Part shown: one piece after another, positions 15,162 through 24,189 of the stretch
Layout of the letters: every line of letters starts with the position of its first letter
Numbering within the stretch: the stretch's first letter is position 1
Assembly (NCBI GenBank): GCA_041750975.1
Contig: JBGSYN010000036.1
Span: forward strand, 1 to 31,435
DNA length: 31,435 bases
Source: JBGSYN01 sp041750975
GTDB lineage: Bacteria > Pseudomonadota > Alphaproteobacteria > Geminicoccales > Geminicoccaceae
Reading direction: 5' to 3'
Notes under the pieces: model-generated
Databases searched by the model: none
What the model was told of the DNA's origin: nothing
Seen by the model: only the letters and a program-made list of their open reading frames with translations
Made by a program: the position numbers and the translations under genes

Positions 15162-17468
15162 TCAGCCTCTGTAGACATAGATCGGGCTGGTCCAGGCGCG
15201 CGTGCCGTCTTCCTGGGTCAGGCGAATGAAGATCGGGTTGTCGCCCTGGTCGCGGATATCGATCCGGCGGTGCAATTTCATGCCACGGTGCGGGTTTTGA
15301 TCAGGTAGCCGCAGCACCTTGAGGAAACGCGGTAGATTGTCCGAACGGTCAAACATTTTGTCCTCGAAGCCGATCGTTGCGATCTCGATCCGCTCCATGA
15401 CCAACGCTGTCTCGATCTCGAGCGAGCCTGCCATGGGATCTTCGAGCCACATATCAAAGCCCGCAAAATTGCCGGTGGTCAGGGAGAGCCAGCGCAGGCC
15501 GTCGTCGCCGATCGGCTCCAGCGTCCGGTCGGGATTGAAGAAGTTGATTGGTACCGCGCGCTCGATCCGGTTGCCGCTGATCCGGGCCGAGCCATCCCAG
15601 ATGACCTGGCGCGACCGGCCGCGATATTGGGCACCTTCCCAGAGAACGCGCACGCGGTTGCCAAGTTCGGTTTCACCATAGGGCCGGATCGTCTCGATCA
15701 GTTCCTTGCCGTTGAATATATCGAGCCGCTCGATGGGTGCGGCGGCCACAATATCGATATCGAGTTCGACGGCGCCTTCGGGCAGATGGACGATATCGCC
15801 CATGAGTGCCGAGGTCGTGGACTCTCCCTCGACGTCGAAGACTTTCGGATCGAGGTGGTAGAGTGTGGCCGGCTGGCTGAAATGCGCCTCGAGTTCGATC
15901 ACCATCCGGCCGCCCGGCCCGCCGCTGGTGCCATAATGATGGCGGCGGCGCAGGCATTCGAGGATACCGTCGCGGCTGAGATCATCGGTTAGAAAGCAAG
16001 TGAGCCCGCCAATGGCGCCGAACACCGAAACGCCCGGATAGCTGGCGCCCGGCCGGCCCTTATGGCCATCGGAATTGGCGACGATACCGAGGCGATAGCC
16101 CTGTTCGAAGGCGTCATGCACCAGCCATTCGAAGCTGCCCCAGGAGGAATGAACCTCGACGGAGGTCTCGAAGCGGCCGTCATGGGCGATGTCGATGTCG
16201 GCGTAGCGGCCACCGCAATGGGCCATGACGACGACGTCCCATTCCGCGGCCTCGGCGAAGTCCGCGAAAAGCTCGTTGGCGGTATGGCAGTCCGTCTCGA
16301 CATCGCTCTGGTCTTCGATCAGCGCGTGGGACGAGCGGCGGATGGTGCGCCCTTCGACCGGAAACATGACGTTGCGGTCGCCGCCCATGCCGGTGTTTCC
16401 CGACCACTCGTAGCCGGGGATGCACACGAACTTGCCGGGTTCGTCGAACTCGGCGGTGAGGTCGTTGAGATGCCGCCAGAACTCGCCTGTCATCTGGAAA
16501 TCGTTGCCCTGATGGCAGGTCGCATCGACGAAAGCACGGTCGCGGGCGAAGGCGAAATATTGCCGGGCCGAGCCGGTTCCGATCGTTTCCTCTGATTGCC
16601 CGTGGAGATCGGCCCAATAGTGGCGGAACGGCGAGGCTTCGACGATGCGCAACGGGTTGGCTTCGATTACCACGCCGCCGGTCTCATCGAGCAATTCGAT
16701 CTTTAGATCGCCCGCCTCGTCGATCCTGAGATCATCGATGATCGACGCGAACTCGCCCTGCTTGAAGGTCACGCGATCCGGCAGGTTGTGGACCTTCATA
16801 TTGCTGCGAATTGCCAACGAAGCGCTGCATTGATTACTCGGATTGCCCCAGCGGTCTTCGCCCTTGAGCTTCAGGGCAAAGGTCTCGCCGACACGAAGAA
16901 GGGTCGGCAGGACGGCGAGATATCGGACCGGTGGCCCCGGGACGATGGCGATCTCGTTCTGGCTCGGCAGGGTCTGAAAATTGAACGTGGCGATCGAGTC
17001 GGCCAGAACCCGAAACTCGAAGCTATCCTCGCAATAGGTCTGGATGCGCATGCCGGGCGATCCTCGCGACCGATCGCCGAAGACCACGGTAATGGTGTCG
17101 CCCTTTTTGAGGTAGCCACTCATCACCTTGATCGAGATCGTCTTGTCCCAGGGCCGAACATTGCCCTTGACGTCGAAACGATATTCCAAAACGGCGTTGT
17201 TCGACGCCATGATCACCGTATAGCCGGGCGCCTTCGGATCACCGAACTGCGGCAAGGTCATGTCAGCAGCGAATCGGAAGCAGATCCGGAGACTGCCGGT
17301 ATCGTCGATGCCGAACTTGCCGGCGGTGTAGGTCAATGTGAAGGTTTGCCAGGAGCCCGCTTCGAAGGCGCCTCTAGGGCTCAGCTCGGCGTGGCCCAGA
17401 TGCGCGGGATCGACGGCGTCCCTGACGATCCCGGTGGTATTGGCAGCGCCCGGCCGTGTCAGATCCAT
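15162..17468 (-). CDS. DUF3604 (PHP-like metallohydrolase) protein
   Basis: The protein has 768 residues and no signal peptide. Residues 1 to about 280 look like beta-sandwich modules. The DUF3604/PHP-like core follows, with candidate metal ligands in ADLHGQSEE (286-294), CHQGND (318-323), PGYEW (351-355), AHCGG (416-420), EVHSSW (439-444) and NSDGHKG (465-471), then HHYGTSGG. The C-terminal third (about 525-768) is again beta-rich. PHP relatives hydrolyse phosphoesters or carbamates (CehA of carbaryl degradation is related); the substrate here is not known. It lies 18 bases after soeC and 14 before arginase, so it is co-transcribed with a sulfite dehydrogenase and an arginine pathway, an association I cannot explain from family knowledge. 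Confidence 0.88.
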   Translation of the reverse strand: MDLTRPGAANTTGIVRDAVDPAHLGHAELSPRGAFEAGSWQTFTLTYTAGKFGIDDTGSLRICFRFAADMTLPQFGDPKAPGYTVIMASNNAVLEYRFDVKGNVRPWDKTISIKVMSGYLKKGDTITVVFGDRSRGSPGMRIQTYCEDSFEFRVLADSIATFNFQTLPSQNEIAIVPGPPVRYLAVLPTLLRVGETFALKLKGEDRWGNPSNQCSASLAIRSNMKVHNLPDRVTFKQGEFASIIDDLRIDEAGDLKIELLDETGGVVIEANPLRIVEASPFRHYWADLHGQSEETIGTGSARQYFAFARDRAFVDATCHQGNDFQMTGEFWRHLNDLTAEFDEPGKFVCIPGYEWSGNTGMGGDRNVMFPVEGRTIRRSSHALIEDQSDVETDCHTANELFADFAEAAEWDVVVMAHCGGRYADIDIAHDGRFETSVEVHSSWGSFEWLVHDAFEQGYRLGIVANSDGHKGRPGASYPGVSVFGAIGGLTCFLTDDLSRDGILECLRRRHHYGTSGGPGGRMVIELEAHFSQPATLYHLDPKVFDVEGESTTSALMGDIVHLPEGAVELDIDIVAAAPIERLDIFNGKELIETIRPYGETELGNRVRVLWEGAQYRGRSRQVIWDGSARISGNRIERAVPINFFNPDRTLEPIGDDGLRWLSLTTGNFAGFDMWLEDPMAGSLEIETALVMERIEIATIGFEDKMFDRSDNLPRFLKVLRLPDQNPHRGMKLHRRIDIRDQGDNPIFIRLTQEDGTRAWTSPIYVYRG

Positions 17469-17486
17469 TCTCTCTTTTTCCCATCG

Positions 17487-18446
17487 CTAACGACTAGTCG
17501 AGCCGGCCAGCGCATCTTCATAATAAAGCATGACCGTGTGTTTGGCTTCGGCGAAGAACAACCAACGCTCGATGAAGATCGAGATCATGCCACCAAGCAG
17601 CGCCAAAATTGCCAGAACGCTCGCAATGACGCCGGGTGACGATAAGATTTGGGCGAGCAATAAGAAGAGACAGGGAATTGCAGCACCGAGAATGAGTGCC
17701 AGACGTTTCAATTTGACGCTGTGCTTGCGGCCAACACGAAATCCCATTTCGTCCAGCAAATAATTGGCTTCGCTATGGGGCGGATATAGCGGCCGCAGAT
17801 TGCCGGCAAGGCCCGTGGCGGATTGGGGTGAACTCAGACCGGCTCCGGCCGCGCCTCGCCAATAGAACAATTTTATGACCCAGGTGACGAGCACGACCGC
17901 AATAACCGGCCAGATGATCGTCCGTATGTCCATGCCGGACAATGCCAGGATCGCCATGAGGATCAGCCCGCCCGCCATCAGCCCGAACAGCAGGTAAAGC
18001 AACGGCACCAAGGGTTGGTGCCAACTCGGGACTGATCGAAGGCTCGCATAAATCATCGCCGTGCAGAAAATCGTCACGAGCGCACCGATGGCCGAGGCGA
18101 TCAGCGCCGCCTGGACCAGCCATGGCGTTTCGACCCCCAATCCATAACAAAAAAGCAGGGCCGTAAGAGGGATGAATGTAACCAAAGCCGACACGCCTTC
18201 CCGCGAGAGCCAGGAGGAGCGCCATTGGCTCAGCGCCAACCTCGCCCGCGACGGCCGTCGCAAATGCAACAGCGAAGAGGAGAGACCGGCGGCCGCAAAA
18301 ACGAGTGCTGCAAGGACAATAATCGCACCGACAACCGGCTCGACAACCAAGTCCAAAAACAAGACCGCCAAACAAAAATCGATGACCAGGCCATAGCCGG
18401 CGCCGGCCATGACCGTGAAGAAAATAATCGACGGTGCGGGATGCAT
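17487..18446 (-). CDS. soeC: Sulfite dehydrogenase membrane anchor, DmsC family
   Basis: This 319-residue integral membrane protein has about eight hydrophobic segments, for example FCLAVLFLDLVVEPVVGAII, and the AGLSSSLLHLRRPSRA element near residue 55 that is typical of DmsC-type quinol-interacting anchors. It would hold the A and B subunits at the inner face of the membrane and pass electrons to quinone. It starts 24 bases after soeB. The DmsC type of anchor together with an A subunit lacking a Tat signal fits the SoeABC complex better than periplasmic DMSO reductase. Confidence 0.82.
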   Translation of the reverse strand: MHPAPSIIFFTVMAGAGYGLVIDFCLAVLFLDLVVEPVVGAIIVLAALVFAAAGLSSSLLHLRRPSRARLALSQWRSSWLSREGVSALVTFIPLTALLFCYGLGVETPWLVQAALIASAIGALVTIFCTAMIYASLRSVPSWHQPLVPLLYLLFGLMAGGLILMAILALSGMDIRTIIWPVIAVVLVTWVIKLFYWRGAAGAGLSSPQSATGLAGNLRPLYPPHSEANYLLDEMGFRVGRKHSVKLKRLALILGAAIPCLFLLLAQILSSPGVIASVLAILALLGGMISIFIERWLFFAEAKHTVMLYYEDALAGSTSR

Positions 18447-18470
18447 TTTTTCTTGATCGAGTGCCTGACG

Positions 18471-19208
18471 TCAGGAGGAAAGAGCGCGGTCGAGCCAGCT
18501 GAAAAAGCCTTCGGCCGTCGTGTCGCCCGCAGCCAATTGCTCGGTCATGCGCTCGAGCTGCTTTTTGCGCACCGGCAGATATTTGTTGGTCGGGCGGCAG
18601 GCCTGTTCGGGCATCAGGTCATAGCCGCTCCGGGCTGCCACCATCTTCGAGACCGCAGATTGCGGGTCGGCAAGATCGCCGAAATGACGCGCCGAGGTCG
18701 GACAGGCGGCAACGCAGGCAGGCTCGCGATCGGCCGGATCGAGCGTTTCGTTGTAGATCCGATCGACACAGAGGGTGCATTTCTTCATCACCCCTTCGAG
18801 CGGGTCCATCTCCCGGGCGCCATAGGGACAGGCCCAGGCACACAGCCCGCAGCCCATGCAGGCATCCTCGTTGACCAGGACGATGCCGTCTTCGGGGCGT
18901 TTGTAGGAGGCGCCGGTGGGGCAGACCGTGACGCAGGGTGCGTCCTCGCAATGCAGGCAGGATTTCGGAAAATACGCCGTTCTCCCAATCTCACCCTCGC
19001 CGGCTGCGGCCTCGAAGCCGTGAATACGATTGAGCCAGGCGCCCGTCTGCTCGGCCTGATAGGGGTTCTTGTCGGAAAGGGGTGCCACAATCCCACCGGT
19101 ATTCCACTCCTTGCAGGCGACGGCGCAGGCGTGGCAGCCGACACAGGCATCGAGATCGATGACGAGACCGAGCCGCTTCTCAGGCGGCGTGTTGGGAAGG
19201 CTGGTCAA
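18471..19208 (-). CDS. soeB: Sulfite dehydrogenase iron-sulfur subunit, DmsB-like
   Basis: This 245-residue ferredoxin-type electron-transfer subunit has four Cys clusters: CVGCHACAVAC (22-32); CLHCEDAPCVTVCP; CMGCGLCAWACP; and CTLCVDR with CVAACP further on. These are the four [4Fe-4S] sites typical of DmsB, PsrB and SoeB proteins. It carries electrons from the molybdenum subunit to the membrane anchor. Its ATG overlaps the soeA stop codon (ATGA, 19205-19208), which fits equal production of the two subunits. Confidence 0.88.
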   Translation of the reverse strand: MTSLPNTPPEKRLGLVIDLDACVGCHACAVACKEWNTGGIVAPLSDKNPYQAEQTGAWLNRIHGFEAAAGEGEIGRTAYFPKSCLHCEDAPCVTVCPTGASYKRPEDGIVLVNEDACMGCGLCAWACPYGAREMDPLEGVMKKCTLCVDRIYNETLDPADREPACVAACPTSARHFGDLADPQSAVSKMVAARSGYDLMPEQACRPTNKYLPVRKKQLERMTEQLAAGDTTAEGFFSWLDRALSS

Positions 19209-22057
19209 TGCCCGCTCCTGAATCTCGCGCCGAACCGAAGTTCGTTCGACGGTTTGACCAAGCCTGCATACAGAGGAATATCCGGGAATCTCGGTTCGGG
19301 AATAGCTTCCTCCTCGGGCTGTGCCTTCTCGATCTCGACACGAAGATCGTACCAGGCCGCTTGCCCCGTGACCGGATCGGAGTTCGAAGCGGCAGGGCGA
19401 TCTGATTCCTTGGGTAACAGATCGTCGATGAGATGATTGAGCAGGAAGCCTTTTTTGGCCTCGGACGCATCCTTGGCGAGGTTCCAGGCCCCGCTTCGCT
19501 TGCCGATCGCGTTCCAGGTCCAGACGGTGTGCGGATTGACGCCATCGACCAGCTGCACCGGCACCTTGATGCGCCGATGCCGGCTCTTGATCCAGACCCA
19601 GTCGCCATCGGCGATGCCTCGGGCCGCGGCGGTGTCATGATGCATGAAAAGCGCATTCTGCCCGTGGATCTGCCGTAACCAGGCGTTCTGCGAGCCCCAG
19701 CTATGGTACATCGCCATCGGCCGTTGCGTTATGGCATGGAGCGGATAGTCGTCCTGCCGGCTGTACGTTTCCTCGATGGGCGCGTACCAGAACGGCAGCG
19801 GGTCGAAATAGGTCTCGATGCGGCCGCGCTCGGCTGCGGGCGGGACAGTGTTGCCGTGGCCCTGGGCGGCAAGACGAAAGCGTTGCAGCTCCTCACTATA
19901 AAGGTTCATCGTGATGGGTGCCGTCGAGCCGACGAAACTCATTTCCTTGGCATAGCTGAGATAATCACGATTGGCGTGCCGGAGATAGCGCGCCGACGGC
20001 GGCAGTTCCTCCCGCCAGAAACATCCGTTCTCGATGTAGCGGTCGATCTGATCGGGGTTGGGCTTGCCCTTGCCGCGCTGCGTGCCTTCCCCACCCCGCC
20101 AACCCGCAAGGCTGCCGACGCCAGGCTGTCGCTGATGGTTGGTGATGTAGTCGCGGTAGCCACCCGGATAGAGCGACTTGCCGTCGCCCGTGATCATGCC
20201 CTCGAGGCCGAGTCGGGCGCCGAGATCCAACAGCACATCCTGGAACGGCCGGACATCGCGGTCGGGTGCCAGTACCGGACGGCGGATCGCGTCTGCCGGG
20301 GCGTGGGCATCACTGATCGGCCGGTCGAGCAGGGAGATGCAGTCCCAGCGCTCGAGAAAGGTGGTGTCCGGCAGGACCAGATCGGCATAGGCGACCATCT
20401 CCGAGGCGAAGGCGTCGCTATAGATGATGCGGGGAATCTTGTACTCGCCGGTGCGCACATCCTTGTCGGTCAGCATGGCGATGGTATCGGTCGTGTTCAT
20501 GGCCGAATTCCAGGCCATGTTCGCCATGTACATCAAGAGCGTGTCGATCGGATAGGGATCGCGCGCCCAGGCATTGGTGATCACCGCATGCATCATGCCG
20601 TGGGCGGCGAGGGGTGCGGCCCAGGAAAAAGCCCGATCGAGACGCGCGGGCGAGCCCTGCTCGTCGACCAGCAAATGCTCGGGCCAGGTCGGAAAGCCCA
20701 GATGCGGTCCCGGCAGCGGCATGTTGCGCGAGACCTGCTCCGAAATGCCGGTCGGGCGCGGCAGCGAGCTCAGGGATTTGGGATAAGGCGGCTTGTGCAG
20801 GTAGCCGCCCGGAACATCGATGCTACCCAGCAGCAATTGCAGGAGGTGGATCGCCCGGCAGGTATGAAAGCCGTTGGAATGGGCGGAAATACCACGCATC
20901 GCATGAACACTGACGGGACGGCCCACCACTTGCTCATGCTGGCGGCCCCAGGCGTCGGTCCAGGGAATGTCGAGCACCACTTCCTGCTCGAAGGCGGCAT
21001 GGGCCATCTCGGCGGCGAGGCTCTTGATGACGGGGGCGTCGATGCCGATCTCGGCTGCGACAGTCTCCGGCGCGTAGCACGGATCGAGATAGCGCCGCAC
21101 CAGAAGCTCGAAGCTCGGCCGGACCTTGCGGCCATCCTCAAGCATGAAATTGCCATGAAGGGCGGGGCGATCGACCGGCTTGCCACTCGAGACGATGGCC
21201 TCGCTCTCAAGGTCGAAGACCAGCGGATAGCCCAGCGGGTTACGCGCGAAGAGGCCGTCATCCTCGGTGCCGGGAGCGTCGATCACCAGCCACGGCGCAT
21301 TAGTATAGCGCGCGAGGTAGTCGACATCGATCTTGCGCGTGCGCAGCAATTCATGGACGAGGGAAAGCACGAACAGCCCATCGCGACCCGGGCGAATGCC
21401 GACCCACTGATCGGCGACGGCCGAATAACCGGTGCGCACTGGGTTCACCGACACGAATTTCGCGCCGCGCTGCTTGAGTTTGCCGATGCCGATCTTGATC
21501 GGGTTCGAGCTATGGTCCTCGGCGACGCCGAGCATCATGAAGAACTTGGTACGATCCCAGTCCGGCTCGCTGAACTCCCAGAAGGAGCTGCCGACGGTGT
21601 AGATCCCGGCGACCGCCATATTGACCGAACAGAACCCGCCATGCGCCGCATAATTGGGGGTGCCGAACTGCTTGGCCCACCAGCCGGTCAGGGCCTGGCT
21701 CTGGTCCCTGCCGGTGAAGAAGGCGAGTTGGCGCGGGTCGGTGGCGCGCACCCGCGCCAGCCAGCCGGTGGCGACATCGAGTGCTTCATCCCACTCGATC
21801 TCCTTGAACTCGCCCGAGCCACGCTCGCCGACCCGCCGCAAGGGCTTGTTCAGCCGCGCCGGGGAATATTGCTGCATGATGCCGGCCGAGCCTTTGGCAC
21901 ACAGCTTGCCCTTGTTGACCGGGTGGTCCTTGTTGCCCTCGATGTAGCGGATCGTGCCGTCCTTGAGATGCACCTTAATCCCGCAACGGCAGGCACACAT
22001 GTAGCAGGTCGTGGTCTTGACGGTGTCGCCCGTGGGCTCGTTCAGGGCTAAATCCAT
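19205..22057 (-). CDS. soeA: Molybdopterin oxidoreductase, probable cytoplasmic sulfite dehydrogenase SoeA
   Basis: This 950-residue catalytic subunit belongs to the DMSO-reductase family. The N-terminal [4Fe-4S] site is CYMCACRC with Cys18, Cys21 and Cys25, and Cys53 in KLCAKG. Cys143 in GGFCSVNM is a candidate molybdenum ligand. It continues through the usual bis-MGD domains and a C-terminal DDYPLHAITQRPMAMYHSWG block that contacts the cofactor. There is no Tat signal, so the enzyme is cytoplasmic, as known for SoeA, which oxidises sulfite to sulfate in phototrophic sulfur bacteria and marine alphaproteobacteria. The start at 22057 lacks a clear ribosome site; a GTG 12 codons later is an alternative. 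Polysulfide, thiosulfate or other oxidoreductase roles remain possible. It heads the operon soeABC-DUF3604-rocF-ocd. Confidence 0.8.
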   Translation of the reverse strand: MDLALNEPTGDTVKTTTCYMCACRCGIKVHLKDGTIRYIEGNKDHPVNKGKLCAKGSAGIMQQYSPARLNKPLRRVGERGSGEFKEIEWDEALDVATGWLARVRATDPRQLAFFTGRDQSQALTGWWAKQFGTPNYAAHGGFCSVNMAVAGIYTVGSSFWEFSEPDWDRTKFFMMLGVAEDHSSNPIKIGIGKLKQRGAKFVSVNPVRTGYSAVADQWVGIRPGRDGLFVLSLVHELLRTRKIDVDYLARYTNAPWLVIDAPGTEDDGLFARNPLGYPLVFDLESEAIVSSGKPVDRPALHGNFMLEDGRKVRPSFELLVRRYLDPCYAPETVAAEIGIDAPVIKSLAAEMAHAAFEQEVVLDIPWTDAWGRQHEQVVGRPVSVHAMRGISAHSNGFHTCRAIHLLQLLLGSIDVPGGYLHKPPYPKSLSSLPRPTGISEQVSRNMPLPGPHLGFPTWPEHLLVDEQGSPARLDRAFSWAAPLAAHGMMHAVITNAWARDPYPIDTLLMYMANMAWNSAMNTTDTIAMLTDKDVRTGEYKIPRIIYSDAFASEMVAYADLVLPDTTFLERWDCISLLDRPISDAHAPADAIRRPVLAPDRDVRPFQDVLLDLGARLGLEGMITGDGKSLYPGGYRDYITNHQRQPGVGSLAGWRGGEGTQRGKGKPNPDQIDRYIENGCFWREELPPSARYLRHANRDYLSYAKEMSFVGSTAPITMNLYSEELQRFRLAAQGHGNTVPPAAERGRIETYFDPLPFWYAPIEETYSRQDDYPLHAITQRPMAMYHSWGSQNAWLRQIHGQNALFMHHDTAAARGIADGDWVWIKSRHRRIKVPVQLVDGVNPHTVWTWNAIGKRSGAWNLAKDASEAKKGFLLNHLIDDLLPKESDRPAASNSDPVTGQAAWYDLRVEIEKAQPEEEAIPEPRFPDIPLYAGLVKPSNELRFGARFRSGH

Positions 22058-22168
22058 GGGCAGGCTGATCCGGTCTCGACGAGGTTGTGGGCGCAGCGGC
22101 AGATCCCGTCTGCGGGCAAACCTACACCGGGACGCGCCTCCCTGCCATGCCCTCAGCCGACAAAATCG

Positions 22169-22864
22169 TCAAAAGCCGAGCGAGCGCTGGATCGCCTTGC
22201 CGAGATGGGCTTCAAGCGCCGCTTCCGCCGCCTCCGGATCGCGCGCCAGGCAAGCGTCGATCACGGTGAGATGCTCCTGCATGGTCCGGGCGATACCGGC
22301 AGCCGAGAGATGGCCGATCTCAACGCCGCGCACCAACCGGATGATGTCATAGGACCAGCGATAAGCCCTCGTCAGCATCGGGTTCTCGATGAAGTCGATA
22401 ACCAGATAGTGGAACTTTTCGTCGAGCAGGCGGAAGGTTTCGATCAGGTCCGGTGTCGTCTCGGCACCTGTGCTCCGTGCCAGAAGTTCCTCATGCTCGG
22501 TCCGGACCGCCTGCAGACGGGGCTTATCCATGGCTTCGGCGACCTTGCGGATGGCCGGACGCTCGAGTATCTCGCGCAGCTGAAACGCGCAGCGAACGCG
22601 GGATATATCCGGGCGCACGATGCGAATGCCGGAGCGCGGCAGGATCTGAATGATCTCCTCGGCCGCCAGCACCTGGAGGGCCTCGCGCAAGGGGCCGACC
22701 GGAATGCCGGTGATCCTGACGAGATCGGCCTGCGAGACGGTAGTACCGGTGGCAATTCGCTTGGCGAACAAAGCCTCCTTGAACCGGTCGTAGGCGATCT
22801 GATTCAGCTTTCTCGCAGGTTCGATCGTTTCTACTTCAAGGGCCAGAGCACTTTCGACCATCAT
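22169..22864 (-). CDS. GntR family regulator, FCD (FadR) subfamily
   Basis: This 231-residue repressor has a winged helix at about 20-85 (VSQADLVRITGIPVGPLREALQVL, then PRSGIRIV) and an all-helical FCD ligand domain. The expected metal residues Asp148, His152, His198 and His220 are all present, so it probably senses a carboxylate through a bound metal. It is oriented with soeABC, whose first gene starts 111 bases later, and is divergent from the enolase-superfamily gene. It may control both sides. A near-perfect dyad lies just upstream of its start. Confidence 0.9.
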   Translation of the reverse strand: MMVESALALEVETIEPARKLNQIAYDRFKEALFAKRIATGTTVSQADLVRITGIPVGPLREALQVLAAEEIIQILPRSGIRIVRPDISRVRCAFQLREILERPAIRKVAEAMDKPRLQAVRTEHEELLARSTGAETTPDLIETFRLLDEKFHYLVIDFIENPMLTRAYRWSYDIIRLVRGVEIGHLSAAGIARTMQEHLTVIDACLARDPEAAEAALEAHLGKAIQRSLGF

Positions 22865-22913
22865 TGCCGTTCCATCGTCACCAATCTCAAGCTTGCTCCA
22901 AGATCATCCATGA

Positions 22914-22929
22914 TTTATCTATAGATCAA
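22914..22929. promoter_or_regulatory. Candidate GntR operator
   Basis: The 16 bases TTTATCTATAGATCAA form a palindrome with only one mismatched pair; the inner ten, ATCTATAGAT, are perfect. It lies in the 134-base region between the divergent GntR and enolase-superfamily genes. FCD-type regulators usually bind such short A/T-rich dyads and often repress their own gene, which fits this position. The binding protein is inferred. Confidence 0.5.
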
Positions 22930-22998
22930 AATAATATTTCACACTACCGCTTTGAACCGTCAATCCATAGCATCTCGCATCATTGGGGAGGTAGGCTC

Positions 22999-24168
22999 AT
23001 GTCAGCCATTCAGCAGTTCGAGTTCCAGACCTTCGAGTATGAACTTGACGGCCTCTCGGTCGACGAAAGTGCGAACACTGTATTCACGCCCGGCGGCAAG
23101 GTGGCGCGCACGGGTTGGGCGGTCACGGTGCGCGATAGCGAGGGGGTCACGGGCTCATTCGTACAGGCGAACTGCGATCCGGCGATGCTGGCCCAGGCGA
23201 AGCAATTGGCGAAGCATTTCGTCGGCCGCGACGCCGATGCCCGCGAGCAGATGTATGACGATGCCAAAAGGATCATGCGCAAGCTCTGGGCGTTCGGCTA
23301 TTGCGCCATCGACATCGCACTTTGGGACCTGGCGGGACGCCGCTACGGTGTGCCGATCAGCCGGCTCTTGGGCGGGTTTCGAACCAAGCTCCCGACCTAT
23401 GCCAGCACGTTCCATGGCGACCGCAATGGCGGGCTTTCCAGCAAGGAGGCTTTTGCCGACTACGCCGAGCACTGCTACGAACTCGGTTTCCGCGCCTTCA
23501 AGATCCATGGCTGGACCGCGGGCGACCGGCGTGAGGAGGCCGCTAATGTCCGCCATATGGGCAAGACGGTCGGCGACCGCATGGATCTGATGCTGGATCT
23601 TGCCTGCGAGCTGAAAACCTTCGGCGACGCGCTCTATGTCGGCCGCGCCTGCGACGATGCCGGCTTCTTCTGGTACGAAGATCCGTTCCGGGACGGCGGC
23701 TATTCGCGCCACGTTCATCGAAAGCTCCGCCAATTGCTCAAGACTCCGCTTCTGATGGGCGAGCATGTCCGAGGCCTGGAGGCGAAAGCCGATGTCATCG
23801 AGGCCGAGGCCACCGATTTCATCCGCGCCAACCCGACCCTGGATATGGGTATCACGGGTGTGATGAAGATCGCGCACCTCGCCGAAGCCCACGGCCTCGA
23901 TGTCGAGCTGCACGGCTGTGGCCCGGCGCAGCGCCAATGCATGGCAGCGATCCGCAACGCCAATTACTACGAGCTCACGCTTTGCGCGCCGGGCGTCGGC
24001 AATCCGCAGCCGCCGATCTATGCCTGCGACTACAACGAGGATCCCGAACAGGTCGCCGCCGACGGCACCTTCCCGGTGCCCTCGAAGCCCGGCCTCGGCG
24101 TCGAGTTCGATTGGGATTTCATCAACCGCAACGCCATCAGCCGGACCGTGATCGGCAAGGACAGCTAG
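22999..24168 (+). CDS. Enolase superfamily (mandelate racemase subgroup) sugar-acid dehydratase
   Basis: The protein has 389 residues with an N-terminal capping domain and a TIM barrel. The Lys168-x-His170 pair is in FKIHGW. Metal ligands Asp200, Glu227 (WYEDPF) and Glu255 (MGEH) are present. Asp282 and His305 (ELHGCG) form the probable general-acid/base dyad. The mandelate-racemase subgroup mostly dehydrates acid sugars. The ATG at 22999 follows GGGGAGG at a normal distance; an earlier in-frame start would lie inside the GntR promoter. With the aldo/keto reductase and sugar transporter next door, a sugar or sugar-acid pathway is likely, but the substrate cannot be named. Confidence 0.87.
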   Translation: MSAIQQFEFQTFEYELDGLSVDESANTVFTPGGKVARTGWAVTVRDSEGVTGSFVQANCDPAMLAQAKQLAKHFVGRDADAREQMYDDAKRIMRKLWAFGYCAIDIALWDLAGRRYGVPISRLLGGFRTKLPTYASTFHGDRNGGLSSKEAFADYAEHCYELGFRAFKIHGWTAGDRREEAANVRHMGKTVGDRMDLMLDLACELKTFGDALYVGRACDDAGFFWYEDPFRDGGYSRHVHRKLRQLLKTPLLMGEHVRGLEAKADVIEAEATDFIRANPTLDMGITGVMKIAHLAEAHGLDVELHGCGPAQRQCMAAIRNANYYELTLCAPGVGNPQPPIYACDYNEDPEQVAADGTFPVPSKPGLGVEFDWDFINRNAISRTVIGKDS

Positions 24169-24189
24169 AACCGGAATTCGCCTGAACGA

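Noticed and set aside
18225..19436. A 403-codon open frame opposite soeB and soeC
   Set aside because: It is the antisense of two well-conserved genes, with no motif and no ribosome site of its own.
19703..22051. A 782-codon open frame on the plus strand opposite soeA
   Set aside because: It is antisense to a fully recognisable molybdopterin enzyme, its translation is rich in Arg, His, Gly and Ala without domain motifs, and such long shadow frames are common in GC-rich DNA.
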